Below are positions 47,122 to 56,065 of a stretch of 64,000 nt of DNA, piece by piece (the stretch's first letter is position 1; each line of letters opens with the position of its first letter). The position numbers and the translations under genes are program-made. The notes beneath the pieces were generated by a model. It had not been told where the DNA came from. It ran no database searches and was given only the letters and a program-made list of their open reading frames with translations. Source of the DNA: Acidimicrobiaceae bacterium (GTDB lineage Bacteria; Actinomycetota; Acidimicrobiia; Acidimicrobiales; RAAP-2); NCBI GenBank assembly GCA_003160635.1, contig PMLV01000077.1, forward strand, positions 46,609-110,608, read 5' to 3'.

Positions 47122-48690
47122 GTGGCAAGGAGAGCGATCAGAGTGATCGACGTAGTCGAACTTTTCCAGCACTGGCATGCGGGGCGCCGGATCGGCGAGC
47201 TGAGCTCGTCGCTCGGGATGGACCCCAAGACCGTGCGCAAGTACATCAAGCCGGCGCTCGACGCCGGCCTCGTCCCGGGCGGGCCGCCGCTGGGTGCCGC
47301 GCAGTGGGCCCAGCTCGCCGAGGGCTGGTTTCCAGAAGTGGTGGACCGATCCCGGCGCCAGAGCACATGGCCCGAGATCGCCCCGCACCACGACCGCATC
47401 AAGGACTGGATCGGGGTGGTGACCATCGCCACGATCCACCAGCGCCTGCGCGACGACCATGGTCTCGGTGCGTCGGAGTCCTCGGTGCGTCGCTACATCT
47501 GGGCCAACTTCGAAGAGGACGTGGCCCGGGCCGCCGTGCGGGTGCTGCGCGACACGCCGCCGCCGGGCGAGGAAGCACAAGTGGACTACGGGTTGCTCGG
47601 GCGCTGGTTCGACCCGGTGGCGCAACGCTGGCGCAGGGTGCAGGGCTTCATCATGGTGCTGGCCTTCAGCCGCCTCATGTTCTTGCGACCGGTGCTCTCG
47701 ATGGACGAGCAGTCGTGGGTGGAGAGCCACGTGCTCGCCTTCTCCTTCTTCGGCGGCGCCGTGGCGCGGGTGGTGCCCGACAACCTCAAGACCGGAGTGA
47801 TCAAGGCCGACCTCTATGACCCGCTCATCAACAAGTCCTTCGGTGAGTTCGCCGCTCATTACGACACGTTGGTGGACCCGGCGCGTTTGCGAAAGCCCCG
47901 GGACAAGGCTCGGGTCGAACGCCCGGTGCCCTATTGCCGCGACTCGTTCTTCGCCGGACGAGAGAGCGAGTTCAAGGACCTCGCGCACATGCAGGCCGAG
48001 GCGCTGCGGTGGTGCGGGCGCGTGGCCAACCAGCGCCAGCACCGCGGCATCGAGCGCGTCGCCCCCCAGGAGCTCTTCGAGGCCGAGGAGAAGGCGTTCC
48101 TCCTCCCGCTGCCGCGCGCACCTTTCGAACTGGCCAAGTGGTCGAGGCCCAAGGTCCCACCCGATATCCATGTCAAGGTGGGACGGACGCTTTATAGCGT
48201 GCCGTGGATCCACATCGGCAAAGTGGTCGACGCCCGCCAGAGTGCGCGCACCGTCGAGATCTACCTCGAGGGGACCCTCGTCGCCACCCATGTGCGCGCC
48301 GAGCGCGGCAAGGTGACCAACTACGACCACTACCCGCCCGAGAAGATCGCCTTCATGATGCGCACCCCCGCCTGGTGCCGCCGGCGAGCGGCTGAACTGG
48401 GCGACGCCGTGGCCGAGGTGGTGGCCGCCATCATGGAGGTCAACGCCCTGTATCGCCTGCGCCAAGCCCAGGGCGTGGTAGCCCTGGTCGACAAGTACGA
48501 CGCCTCCCGGCTCGACGCCGCGTGCAAAAAGGCCCTCTTGGCCGGGGACCCGTCTTATAAGACGGTCAAGGGCATCTTGGTCGCCGGCGTCGAGCTCGAC
48601 GACGAACACGAGGCCCAGGCCCCGCCGGCTGCGCCGGCCCACCTGCACGGCCCCGCGCGCCTCTTCGACATCGAGGAGGCGGCCCGATGA
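47122..48690 (+). CDS. istA: IS21 transposase IstA
   Basis: About 522 aa from GTG 47122 behind AGGAGG; the in-frame TTG at 47086 has no such site. The N-terminal helix-turn-helix is VIDVVELFQHWHAGRRIGEL followed by SLGMDPKTVRKYI. The RNase H-like DDE core has PGEEAQVDYGLLGRW (first Asp), RVVPDNLKTGVIK (second Asp) and KPRDKARVERPV (Glu in the third position). It catalyses strand transfer with the help of IstB. It overlaps istB by 4 bp. Confidence 0.95.
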   Translation: MARRAIRVIDVVELFQHWHAGRRIGELSSSLGMDPKTVRKYIKPALDAGLVPGGPPLGAAQWAQLAEGWFPEVVDRSRRQSTWPEIAPHHDRIKDWIGVVTIATIHQRLRDDHGLGASESSVRRYIWANFEEDVARAAVRVLRDTPPPGEEAQVDYGLLGRWFDPVAQRWRRVQGFIMVLAFSRLMFLRPVLSMDEQSWVESHVLAFSFFGGAVARVVPDNLKTGVIKADLYDPLINKSFGEFAAHYDTLVDPARLRKPRDKARVERPVPYCRDSFFAGRESEFKDLAHMQAEALRWCGRVANQRQHRGIERVAPQELFEAEEKAFLLPLPRAPFELAKWSRPKVPPDIHVKVGRTLYSVPWIHIGKVVDARQSARTVEIYLEGTLVATHVRAERGKVTNYDHYPPEKIAFMMRTPAWCRRRAAELGDAVAEVVAAIMEVNALYRLRQAQGVVALVDKYDASRLDAACKKALLAGDPSYKTVKGILVAGVELDDEHEAQAPPAAPAHLHGPARLFDIEEAAR

Positions 48691-49442
48691 AGCCGCACCA
48701 CTTGGAAGAGACGTTGTCGAAGTTGAAGCTCTTCGGCATGCTCGACACCCTCGAGATCCGACTGGCCCAGGCGAGCGCCGGCGACCTCGGCCACGTCGAG
48801 CTGCTCCAGAGCCTGTGCGAGGACGAGGCCGCTCGGCGTGACGCGGCGGGGATCGAGCGCCGAGTGAAGGCGGCGCGCTTCGAGCAGACCGCGACGGTCG
48901 AGGACTACGACTTCTCGTTCAACCCAAAGATTCCGGCCGCCCAGATCCGTGACCTCGCCACGTTGCGCTTTGTCGAGGCCGCAGAATCGGTCATCTTGCA
49001 CGGGCCGGTCGGCGTCGGAAAGTCGATGATCGCCCAGGCGCTCGGACATGCGGCCTGTCGACGCGGGTACACGGTTGTCTTCACCAAGACCTCTCGGCTG
49101 CTGGCCGACTTGGCCGGCGGGCACGCCGACCGCAGCTTCGAACAGCGCCTTGTCCGTTGGAGCCGGCCACAGATCATCGTCTTCGATGATTTCGCGATGA
49201 GAGACTTCACCTTGGCCCAGGCCGACGACCTCTACGAGCTGGTGACAGCCCGGGTGCAAAAGACCTCGATCTTCACGGCCAACCGGCAGGCCTCGGACTG
49301 GTACACGCTGTTCCCCAACCCCGTCGTCGCCGAGTCGATCCTCGATCGCATCGTGAACTCGGCCCACCACGTGCACATGGACGGCAAGTCGTATCGGCCC
49401 AACAAGCGGCCGGGACAGACACCCAAGGGAGCGGGCAAGTGA
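48687..49442 (+). CDS. istB: IS21 helper ATPase IstB
   Basis: 251 aa. AAA+ ATPase with Walker A GPVGVGKSMIAQAL (about residues 109-122) and Walker B IIVFDDFAM, then a conserved TANRQASDWYTLFPNPVVAE and ILDRIVNSAHHVHMDGKSYR, as in IstB/DnaC-like helpers. It selects target DNA and activates IstA. It is translationally coupled to istA upstream and to the third ORF downstream (GTGA). Confidence 0.95.
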   Translation: MKPHHLEETLSKLKLFGMLDTLEIRLAQASAGDLGHVELLQSLCEDEAARRDAAGIERRVKAARFEQTATVEDYDFSFNPKIPAAQIRDLATLRFVEAAESVILHGPVGVGKSMIAQALGHAACRRGYTVVFTKTSRLLADLAGGHADRSFEQRLVRWSRPQIIVFDDFAMRDFTLAQADDLYELVTARVQKTSIFTANRQASDWYTLFPNPVVAESILDRIVNSAHHVHMDGKSYRPNKRPGQTPKGAGK

Positions 49443-49750
49443 GCGCGCGGATCTGCGCCCGCGAGGGCTGCGACAGACTCCTGGCGCGTCGGCGTCCGGG
49501 TCAGGTGGGTCGCCCGCCCATCTACTGCTCTCCGGGCTGTCGCCCCTCGTGGGTCCGACCGCCGGTGCTCGTCGAGGTCGCCCGCTGCGAGGACAACGAC
49601 GGCTTCATCACGGGCGAGTGGATAGTCCGCCTCCGCCATGGCCACCGGGTCGTGGTCGTCGGCTGTGGGTTGGGCCGCTTCAGCGCCGACATGCTCGCCA
49701 ACGAGCTACGTGCGTTCCTCGACGGTCGCTCGATCGGAATGGCGTCATGA
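49439..49750 (+). CDS. IS21 third ORF, small zinc-ribbon-like protein
   Basis: 103 aa from GTG 49439, overlapping the istB stop. The N-terminus has CAREGCDRLLARRRPG and PPIYCSPGCRPSW, i.e. CxxxxC...CxxxC, a possible zinc knuckle. The rest is a compact alpha/beta sequence (VEVARCEDNDGFITGEW, HRVVVVGCGLGRFSADML). It is codon-typical and coupled to istB, so it is a real gene of the element and not a shadow. Accessory function (DNA binding or regulation) is a guess. The stretch 49751-49839 up to the terminal repeats is non-coding. Confidence 0.75.
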   Translation: MSARICAREGCDRLLARRRPGQVGRPPIYCSPGCRPSWVRPPVLVEVARCEDNDGFITGEWIVRLRHGHRVVVVGCGLGRFSADMLANELRAFLDGRSIGMAS

Positions 49751-49885
49751 CCGTCTCCATCATCCGATGCCTTCGACCCTTGAACTGCGAGCGTGAAGGA
49801 GGTGCCATCGACTAAACATGAACTACACACGCCGGACGAGGGAATTACTTGACGGCAGCGCCAGGGAATTCCGTGACGGTCGACA

Positions 49886-49891
49886 GCCAGA
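49886..49891. repeat. target-site duplication GCCAGA, right
   Basis: Right copy of the 6-bp duplication flanking the IS21 element. Confidence 0.85.
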
Positions 49892-50159
49892 TGAGCGTAT
49901 CCACCGGAACCATGTCGACGAGTATGTCGAGATGCCCGGCATCAGTTTCCCATGTTGAAATTCGCGACCGGCTCAGAGTCAGGCCGTCCAACTGGACCGG
50001 CAGAGCGGCCGACTCTTTGTCGCTCAGGGCCTTCGACTCGGAGCCGGGCGCGAGCTCTCGCATGGGGGCCGCCAAGCGGTCGAAGTTCTCAGCCACCGGC
50101 CGGGACCTCGTAGGTGGGATGCTTAGTGAGGGTTGGAGACGAGAGAATCGGTACTCCAC
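49892..50159 (-). pseudogene. remnant of a small protein gene cut by the IS21 insertion
   Basis: On the minus strand: PVQLDGLTLSRSRISTWETD then AGHLDILVDMVPVDTLIW, after which the frame meets the IS end. The pre-insertion frame would continue in 46948-46740 as PGSPSCNGVQCPILG. The TDAGHLDILVD core recalls one strand of small nucleotidyltransferase-like proteins. Upstream the frame lacks a good start. The stretch 50160-50583 holds short open frames only, none convincing. Confidence 0.45.
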
Positions 50160-50583
50160 GTCGATGGCACTCGTCGGCTACCTCGCCCAAAACCCCGCGA
50201 ATCCAGTACCACATGAGTTGACCCGTGCGGATGCCGGTAAGCGAATCTCGGTGCATGGAGACCGACTCTGACGACGGATCCAACGATGAGACTACTTATC
50301 GCGAGTGGTCTACGGTTATGGGCAGACACGTGCAGCGTCTCGGGGTTGAAGGGAATCTCGGAAGGTCAGAGATCGCTAGACCATCGGGCCCGTCGATCCT
50401 GGCACGGGTTCTCGCGTTAGATCGAACGTGCTCCGAAGCATCCGGAACCCAGAACCCAGTTCTGGTGCATTCAACCATCCTCAGACGGGAGGTCTTAATT
50501 TCGGTTCTATGATTGGCCGATCCTGCTCGCCGCGGGGTTGTGCGGATGTCCCCCACTCCACGCATTACTAACGGGTGATGGTC

Positions 50584-51558
50584 TCAATTCGGTTTTCTGT
50601 GTTCTGCCCAGTGCTTTTCGAGCCACTTCAGATGCCGCTTCGATAGCACTACCTTGAGCTCCGTGCCCTCCAGATCCTGGTAGTGCGCATAGTCAGCCAG
50701 CTCTTCGGAGATAGATATCTCCTTGCTGGCAGGATTAACGGCGATCATGCCCAGGTCAAACATTGTATGCAGATCTCTACGAATCAGAAGACCTCCGTCA
50801 TCATGATGGGCTGCGTCTTTTGCATAGCTGTAGAGATGGCACGCCTCAAGGGCCTCGCGTGGAGCCTTACCGGTAAAAGCACAGACGGAACCGAACTGGT
50901 CTAAGAGCTTTTGTCGAAACTGACCCTGTCCAACGCGAACTCGGACGAGGCGGTTTTTGTGGCCACCCTTGATAAGGCTTTCGGTCTTCACAAGCATATC
51001 GATTTCGACGCGATACCCCTTGTCGTTCAGAGCTTTGATGAATGCTGGCCAGACAAGCGGCCGAAAACTATGTTGATCGTCCGAGCTCCGACAAAGGGAC
51101 CTCAGTTGTGGACCCAGAAGAACACCTTTCAGGTCGATCCACCCAGCGGCATAATGTGACTCGTATTGAAGTACTTGGACTTTCTTCACGAAGGGTTTGT
51201 TGAACTCCCAGCCGCACTTGTAACACTTGTACAGGGGCTGCTTGCTAGTTCGTGCCTTGATTCCCGCAAGATTGCATTTAGGACACTTCTTGAGCAGCTT
51301 CGTAGCTTCTTGGGTAGCTATCGAATCAATCACGGACATCCCAAGGACTGACAGTTTATTCCAAATTACGATCCGGTGTCCCACATGGACAGAACCATGA
51401 TTAGGTACCGTGCTATCCCATCTATAGGACGCCTCTGGGACGTCGGAGTATCCGTCATTTCCACCATGTTGGGTGCGACCAGAAACCGCCAGAGCCAACC
51501 ACGAATTCACTCCGGCCACATCTTCCCCGCTCACAGGCGTGTCCCCCCCGTCACTCAA
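50584..51558 (-). CDS. HNH endonuclease of the MORC/Z1 island
   Basis: 324 aa. C-terminal HNH-like nuclease: FGSVCAFTGKAPREALEACH, LYSYAKDAAHHDDGGLLIRR, then DLHTMFDLGMIAV. The middle has a zinc ribbon KCPKCNLAGIK ... YKCYKCGWEF (CxxC...CxxC). The N-terminal 40 residues (WLALAVSGRTQHGGNDGY) look separate; the start could be the internal ATG before SVIDSIA. Last gene of the six-gene minus-strand operon, overlapping the preceding gene by 8 bp. Likely the cleaving effector, or one of two. Confidence 0.85.
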   Translation of the reverse strand: MSDGGDTPVSGEDVAGVNSWLALAVSGRTQHGGNDGYSDVPEASYRWDSTVPNHGSVHVGHRIVIWNKLSVLGMSVIDSIATQEATKLLKKCPKCNLAGIKARTSKQPLYKCYKCGWEFNKPFVKKVQVLQYESHYAAGWIDLKGVLLGPQLRSLCRSSDDQHSFRPLVWPAFIKALNDKGYRVEIDMLVKTESLIKGGHKNRLVRVRVGQGQFRQKLLDQFGSVCAFTGKAPREALEACHLYSYAKDAAHHDDGGLLIRRDLHTMFDLGMIAVNPASKEISISEELADYAHYQDLEGTELKVVLSKRHLKWLEKHWAEHRKPN

Positions 51559-52330
51559 ACGAAATGGGTGAACCCGAGAGCGCGCTGTTCGAGTCCACAG
51601 CCAATTGGTTCAATACATCGGCAAATTCGGAATCTGTCATCGCATCGAGTGCTGTGTGGGACTTGATTGCGCGAAGACGTCTAGTTATTTCACGAACGAA
51701 TTCCGAGCGCGCCACCGAGAGGCCAGCGCTCTCCGCCCGCCATACCGTATCCCTGATGGCTCTGGCCGTACGCTGGTTCCCACCAAGCGACGGACGTTCC
51801 ATGATTTGTACGAACTCGTCCTCGCCGAGTGGGCGACATCCCTCGGGCGCCACATCTAGGTCACCGCCGAATGCCCAGGCGCGCCACCACGTCCTCCGCA
51901 GGACGTTACGCGGTTTGCCCATCAGACGATGCTCGGCCCGATCTGGGAACCGCCAGGGTCCTATCTCGGGCACCAAGATAAGAGTCAAAAACGACCACAC
52001 TCCTTCTTCTGCTGCGTCGGCAGTCACGATTGCCATCTCACGGAAGAGACGAGTACCGCAGGGTCGATCAAAGCTTTGGCCACCAAGCTTTGCTATCGGC
52101 GTTGGGTAACCCGCTTCTTTGGCGACAGCTCTAATTTCGAGCTGAATGGATTCAAGAGCAGACTCATCGGCCGGATGGCCACCGGTGGCAGCTGGCGCCG
52201 CGTCCGGATGACTCGTCGCTGCGAGCGCCGCAAGCTCGTCCAAGGGAAGCTCAGCACGTTCACGTACAATTCGCCCAGCGACACCCTCGGCCAGTCTCGG
52301 GTAAAGGAGGTTCGGCATAGCTTGCGTCAT
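51551..52330 (-). CDS. hypothetical protein of the MORC/Z1 island (DUF6339-like)
   Basis: 259 aa, soluble. The N-terminus is NLLYPRLAEGVAGRI. The middle has EEGVWSFLTLILVPEIGPWR then RNVLRRTWWRAWAFG, and the end has DEFVQIMERPSLGGNQR. It resembles a family (I recall DUF6339) found next to Z1 and PD-(D/E)XK genes, but the number is not certain. It overlaps both neighbours (4 bp upstream, 8 bp downstream), so it is made in step with the operon. Confidence 0.75.
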   Translation of the reverse strand: MTQAMPNLLYPRLAEGVAGRIVRERAELPLDELAALAATSHPDAAPAATGGHPADESALESIQLEIRAVAKEAGYPTPIAKLGGQSFDRPCGTRLFREMAIVTADAAEEGVWSFLTLILVPEIGPWRFPDRAEHRLMGKPRNVLRRTWWRAWAFGGDLDVAPEGCRPLGEDEFVQIMERPSLGGNQRTARAIRDTVWRAESAGLSVARSEFVREITRRLRAIKSHTALDAMTDSEFADVLNQLAVDSNSALSGSPISFE

Positions 52331-53217
52331 GGCAGTATGCGGCAGTAGTTCTGGATCGCCGCCTCAACCCTCACAGGATCTGTTTGAAGCCACCCGCGGA
52401 CCGTAATTGGGTCTTCGTGTGGCCATATGGTTGCAAGCAGGTTACGAAGCACGCCTGAAACGCTCTTCGCCTCTGGGTCAACAGGTGCGTCAACGACGTC
52501 ACCGTGAGCCAGCCCCATTCCCACCATCTGACGCGTCACATCCCACCGCAGAGTACGCCATAACTGTGCTGTTCCCTCGTCGGGAGCACTCTCAAGGAGT
52601 TTGCCAACTGCGGGGTGACCCGAATTTACATTTAGACGCGCTGCTGCCATGAAAAGGGCATCCACGTCACTCATATCTATGTCGAGCACCCAAGCCGCCG
52701 CCGAATAAAGGGGATATGTCTTGGAGAAGTCGGAGGCTTCAGTCGGAAACTGAGCTCGGACCCCTTCCAATTCGGTGCGAGTTCTCGACCGCCAAAGAAT
52801 GCTGCCGGGGTGTGTCGGGGCTAGTTTGCCCAGCGGATCGGCGTGGGAAACGACAAGGTAGGTGTCAAGTGTAAGGCGCCCCCCAAGCTCACCCCCGGGT
52901 AGGTTGAACTGAATTCTAAGATCAAAGGCGTCCTGAGGTGGTATCGCTTCGAACGCCACAGAACGTTCGGTCCGAGTGTGATCAGAGTGAGCCATCACCA
53001 GAACTGATAATCGGCTCGCTTCGCCGAGCTCACATGCTTTCAACACCTCATTTCTATTTACGGAGACCGACGCAGCCATCTCCAGAACCGTTTGATAGTC
53101 CCAATGAGGCAGTTCGGAAGGCAATGGCGTGTCACCGGCAGGGGTGCGGAATTGCCAACCCCCGTGGATGATCAACTCCTCGGGTGGGATAAGAAAGGGG
53201 ACAACCGCGGTCTTCAC
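52327..53217 (-). CDS. hypothetical protein of the MORC/Z1 island
   Basis: 296 aa, not recognised. It starts MKTAVVPFLIPPEELIIHGG, has mixed alpha/beta character (SVAFEAIPPQDAFDLRIQFN), a region around FSKTYPLYSAAAWVLDIDMS, and no catalytic motif I can name. It overlaps the ATPase gene upstream and the DUF6339-like gene downstream by 4 bp each. Probably a structural or DNA-binding subunit of the island's complex; this is inferred only from operon position. Confidence 0.7.
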   Translation of the reverse strand: MKTAVVPFLIPPEELIIHGGWQFRTPAGDTPLPSELPHWDYQTVLEMAASVSVNRNEVLKACELGEASRLSVLVMAHSDHTRTERSVAFEAIPPQDAFDLRIQFNLPGGELGGRLTLDTYLVVSHADPLGKLAPTHPGSILWRSRTRTELEGVRAQFPTEASDFSKTYPLYSAAAWVLDIDMSDVDALFMAAARLNVNSGHPAVGKLLESAPDEGTAQLWRTLRWDVTRQMVGMGLAHGDVVDAPVDPEAKSVSGVLRNLLATIWPHEDPITVRGWLQTDPVRVEAAIQNYCRILP

Positions 53218-55076
53218 GCAGCTGACATCGCTTCCGGATGTATATCCAGCAGTACGGTGGTATCCCGACTTCTCGAAACAAAGAGTTCGATCTCAACTGG
53301 TTCCTCGCTCATCACGCTGAGTTCTGCGTTTGTGCCGTTGAGCAGCGTCGTTTGATCGAGAAAACGAGCCTCAACGAGTTGCAGTACAGGGTCAAGATCC
53401 ATATCGACCGTCGTCCCATCCAATGCCGCACCGCAGGCAATACTCAGATGCGTTCCCGGGGAGCCATCCCTGTGAGTCACCCGGAACTTCACGCGAGTCA
53501 TGACCACTCCGTCTTTTACGACAGGACCAGAGTGAACAACTTCAATCCGCGCCTTTGGTTCGCGCAGATTTGGCGTTCCAGTTCCACGCGGAGGCCGGCC
53601 CGAGCCCCGCGCTTCTGTCGTACGAACCAAGCCGGCCAACTCTGCGGCTATGGCCGCCGTACTCGTTGTATCGGTGTCACGAATCGTGGGACGCGGAGCC
53701 CACCTGTTGTCAAGCACGTTTCGGATCTCCCTCAGACCCACATTGACAATCGTCCTGTCACGCCGACTTGGGAGTAACTCAGTCCTCCAGGAGTCATGTG
53801 TTGGAGGTTCCGCTGCCGCAAAGCTCGCATCATGCTCTGGTCTGCATCGAAACACGCCGGCCCACTCCATGCCTCCTTCGAGAGGAACCGGCCCGAGCAA
53901 ATAATCGACGACTAACTCGGGGGTCCTCAGTAGAGCCACATGATGGGCGGGACCGGATATGACTGCCGCCGGTCTTGGACTGTCCTCCTCGTGGGGGTCA
54001 TGACCATCGTCTACGATCGCCCGTTCGCGCACTACCAGGGGTACCGTTACAAGGTCTCCAATCGCTGTCTTCGGTTTCATGCAGCGAATGACGTCGTGCC
54101 TCGTACCTGCAGGCTGATTATCGGTGTCGCTTCCGTCAAGCATGGCACGGAATGCTTGAGCAAACCCGTAAAGCGGTGGACGTTCAGAAGGACTTGGAAT
54201 CTGTATGCCGTTTCCGTTCCAAGTTACAACGATAGTCATGGGGACCTTTGAACTCCGCTCCATCATCTTGGGCCAGAGGTACCATGCGGCAGATTCCGCG
54301 ATGAACGTCATTGCCTGTTCTCCGGTGCGTTCAGCAAAGTCAGGATCAACGACCATGATCGTCGTCCCAGTCTCGCCCTCTTCGAACGGTGGCATTCCAA
54401 TTGATGCTGCGATCCGGTCTGCGGCACCTCCGGTCACCGGATGCGGCATACCATCGACCGAGCGACCCCACCAGTGACGCCCAGTGCACAGGTAACCGCC
54501 CCGCTTAAATTCGTCCCCGATTGCACATGCGATCAGGCGAGACTGAATTTTACCGTTTCTCCTCGACTTGGAATGGATCACCACCGAATTCACCTTTGAT
54601 ACGACGAACGCGATCGTCTTCCCAAACCCATAAGTGCCGCCGGTGTGCCTCGCCGTATTCGCCTTTCCAACATTCAGTACAAAGTCAACCCAGTCATACG
54701 TATCTTCTGAGTCGACCTTGTCGGCCTGGACTGGACCGCCCAAACCCTTTGTATTGCGGTCCCATATGTAGAAAGCGGTCAACGACCCGCGCGCCAGCGC
54801 ACCATTGAGCCCAGTTCCCACAGCCTTCTCCGCACTGGGAAAGACGAGCTCTCTTAGACTCAGAATCTCATCCGGTTCTAGATCCCAGCCCTCCACGGAA
54901 AACACAACGGATAGATCGTCGCTAAGTCGTGCATCCCAACTGTTCTGTGCCGTTTCGCGTAACAATACCGTGAGGGGATCTAGGCGAGGTCGTCCCAACA
55001 GCTTGGAGAACCCAGCGGCAGCGAGTCCGCCGCTCCGCGGGTACGCCTCTGGGATCCAATCGGCGGGCTCGATCAC
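53214..55076 (-). CDS. second GHKL-like ATPase of the MORC/Z1 island
   Basis: 620 aa. Bergerat-type signatures are suggested by LRETAQNSWDARL (N-box with Asn and Asp), FYIWDRNTKGLGG (in place of DxGxG) and TGGTYGFGKTIAFVV (lid glycine box). The C-terminal half (RIEVVHSGPVVKDGVV, RVKFRVTHRDGSPG) is beta-rich. It is distinct from the MORC-like protein at 59.3 kb. It overlaps both neighbours by 4 bp. Probably a conformational-switch ATPase working with the Z1 helicase and nuclease; family assignment rests on motif reading. Confidence 0.75.
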   Translation of the reverse strand: MIEPADWIPEAYPRSGGLAAAGFSKLLGRPRLDPLTVLLRETAQNSWDARLSDDLSVVFSVEGWDLEPDEILSLRELVFPSAEKAVGTGLNGALARGSLTAFYIWDRNTKGLGGPVQADKVDSEDTYDWVDFVLNVGKANTARHTGGTYGFGKTIAFVVSKVNSVVIHSKSRRNGKIQSRLIACAIGDEFKRGGYLCTGRHWWGRSVDGMPHPVTGGAADRIAASIGMPPFEEGETGTTIMVVDPDFAERTGEQAMTFIAESAAWYLWPKMMERSSKVPMTIVVTWNGNGIQIPSPSERPPLYGFAQAFRAMLDGSDTDNQPAGTRHDVIRCMKPKTAIGDLVTVPLVVRERAIVDDGHDPHEEDSPRPAAVISGPAHHVALLRTPELVVDYLLGPVPLEGGMEWAGVFRCRPEHDASFAAAEPPTHDSWRTELLPSRRDRTIVNVGLREIRNVLDNRWAPRPTIRDTDTTSTAAIAAELAGLVRTTEARGSGRPPRGTGTPNLREPKARIEVVHSGPVVKDGVVMTRVKFRVTHRDGSPGTHLSIACGAALDGTTVDMDLDPVLQLVEARFLDQTTLLNGTNAELSVMSEEPVEIELFVSRSRDTTVLLDIHPEAMSAA

Positions 55077-56065
55077 TGGCTCATTTCAGCAAGAAGCAAA
55101 CTGATCTCAACTGGGCTCAAGGGCGTCGGGGGATCGTTGGTGAGGTCTATTGAATAAGACAGGCGCAACGTTCCGGAAGGCACCTCTCCATGGAGGAATG
55201 AAAGAGGCGTGATCCGTGGGAAAGCGGCTCCCTCGACGTCGTAGACCCTATTGTCGGCTATACGGTACATATAGCTCGAATACCTATCGCGGTTCATTTC
55301 GACGTATCCAACTCGGCGAAGTAAGGCTAGAAACCCCGTTCGTTCCACTCCGAGCTCCAAGATCCCATCCACCAAAGAAGGAATACTCACGCCTGTCGAA
55401 TCAGCCTCAAACCGATAATGGAAAAGATGAAGTCTGCCGTTGGGGGGTGGCAATAGTTGATCAACGCTGCTGATAGGTACGAACCGTCCCTCTCTCACCA
55501 AAGTGGCCTTAACCTCGATTGCCTCGTCGCCGGACCGAAAATCATGCTGGCTGCCAGAGGGACCTGTCCATACCGAGAGATTTCGGTCAGGATCTCGCTT
55601 TAGGAGCTCTTCGAATACAATCAGTTCAGCCATCAACCCGGTCCGAGCCTGCTCGCTCAGGAGGCCAGCACTCTCGGCGTCAGAAAATAGCCGCTTCCAT
55701 CGGTCCAGAACCTCAAGGGTCGCATGAGCCGGCGAGTGTGCCTCAACAACTTCTGGGAGTAGCTCGCTGACAAAGCGCGCGAACTCCTCGTTGAGATCAG
55801 CTTGAATGCAGATCGCACAAAGGTAGGCAGTCTCCTGATAAGTGACCCTAATCAGATGGACGGCCCTGCCAGTTCGGTCTTCGCCAAAGGCCTCGCCAAG
55901 CCGCAATGGGATCAGCAGAAGCCTTCTGCCGAGGTTGTCGACACCGAGCAAGACCATGCCGGCCGAGACTTCAACGCCGGACTCAACTACGTCCATCCCG
56001 GAATCTGGTCCCTCGGCCACGGTCTGCAAGACAGCCCAGATCGCCCGAAGATCGGGGTCAGGCAT
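55073..56065 (-). CDS. PD-(D/E)XK family nuclease (DUF4420-like) of the MORC/Z1 island
   Basis: 330 aa. The nuclease core is GLMAELIVFEELL (Glu), WTGPSGSQHDFRSGDEAIEV (Asp, then Glu-x-Lys in EVKATLV), the DUF4420 putative PD-(D/E)XK layout. The N-terminal half is a beta-rich domain (LLGVDNLGRRLLLIPL). It overlaps the Z1 gene by 8 bp and the ATPase by 4 bp. This is the probable restriction nuclease of the system. Confidence 0.88.
   Translation of the reverse strand: MPDPDLRAIWAVLQTVAEGPDSGMDVVESGVEVSAGMVLLGVDNLGRRLLLIPLRLGEAFGEDRTGRAVHLIRVTYQETAYLCAICIQADLNEEFARFVSELLPEVVEAHSPAHATLEVLDRWKRLFSDAESAGLLSEQARTGLMAELIVFEELLKRDPDRNLSVWTGPSGSQHDFRSGDEAIEVKATLVREGRFVPISSVDQLLPPPNGRLHLFHYRFEADSTGVSIPSLVDGILELGVERTGFLALLRRVGYVEMNRDRYSSYMYRIADNRVYDVEGAAFPRITPLSFLHGEVPSGTLRLSYSIDLTNDPPTPLSPVEISLLLAEMSQ

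Larger units (their letters stand above)
46949..49885 (+). mobile_element. IS21-family insertion sequence with a third ORF, intact
   Basis: 2937 bp, with ends TGTCAGCCGTCACGG (left) and CCGTGACGGTCGACA (right), i.e. 5'-TG...CA-3'. Left multiple repeats CCGTCACGGAATTCCC or CCGTCAAGTAATTCCC are at 46955-46970, 46987-47002, 47010-47025 and 47033-47048; inverted copies are at 49840-49855 and 49864-49879. It encodes istA, istB and a small extra ORF in overlapping order. Typical IS21 elements are about 2-2.5 kb; this one is longer because of the extra ORF. The clean target duplication and open genes indicate a recent, probably active copy. Confidence 0.95.

Noticed and set aside
47002..48648. 548-codon open frame opposite istA
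   Set aside because: Antisense shadow of the transposase.
50089..50329. Short minus-strand open frames between the IS21 flank and the HNH gene
   Set aside because: No recognisable domains, no ribosome binding sites and mutually overlapping frames; treated as decayed DNA.
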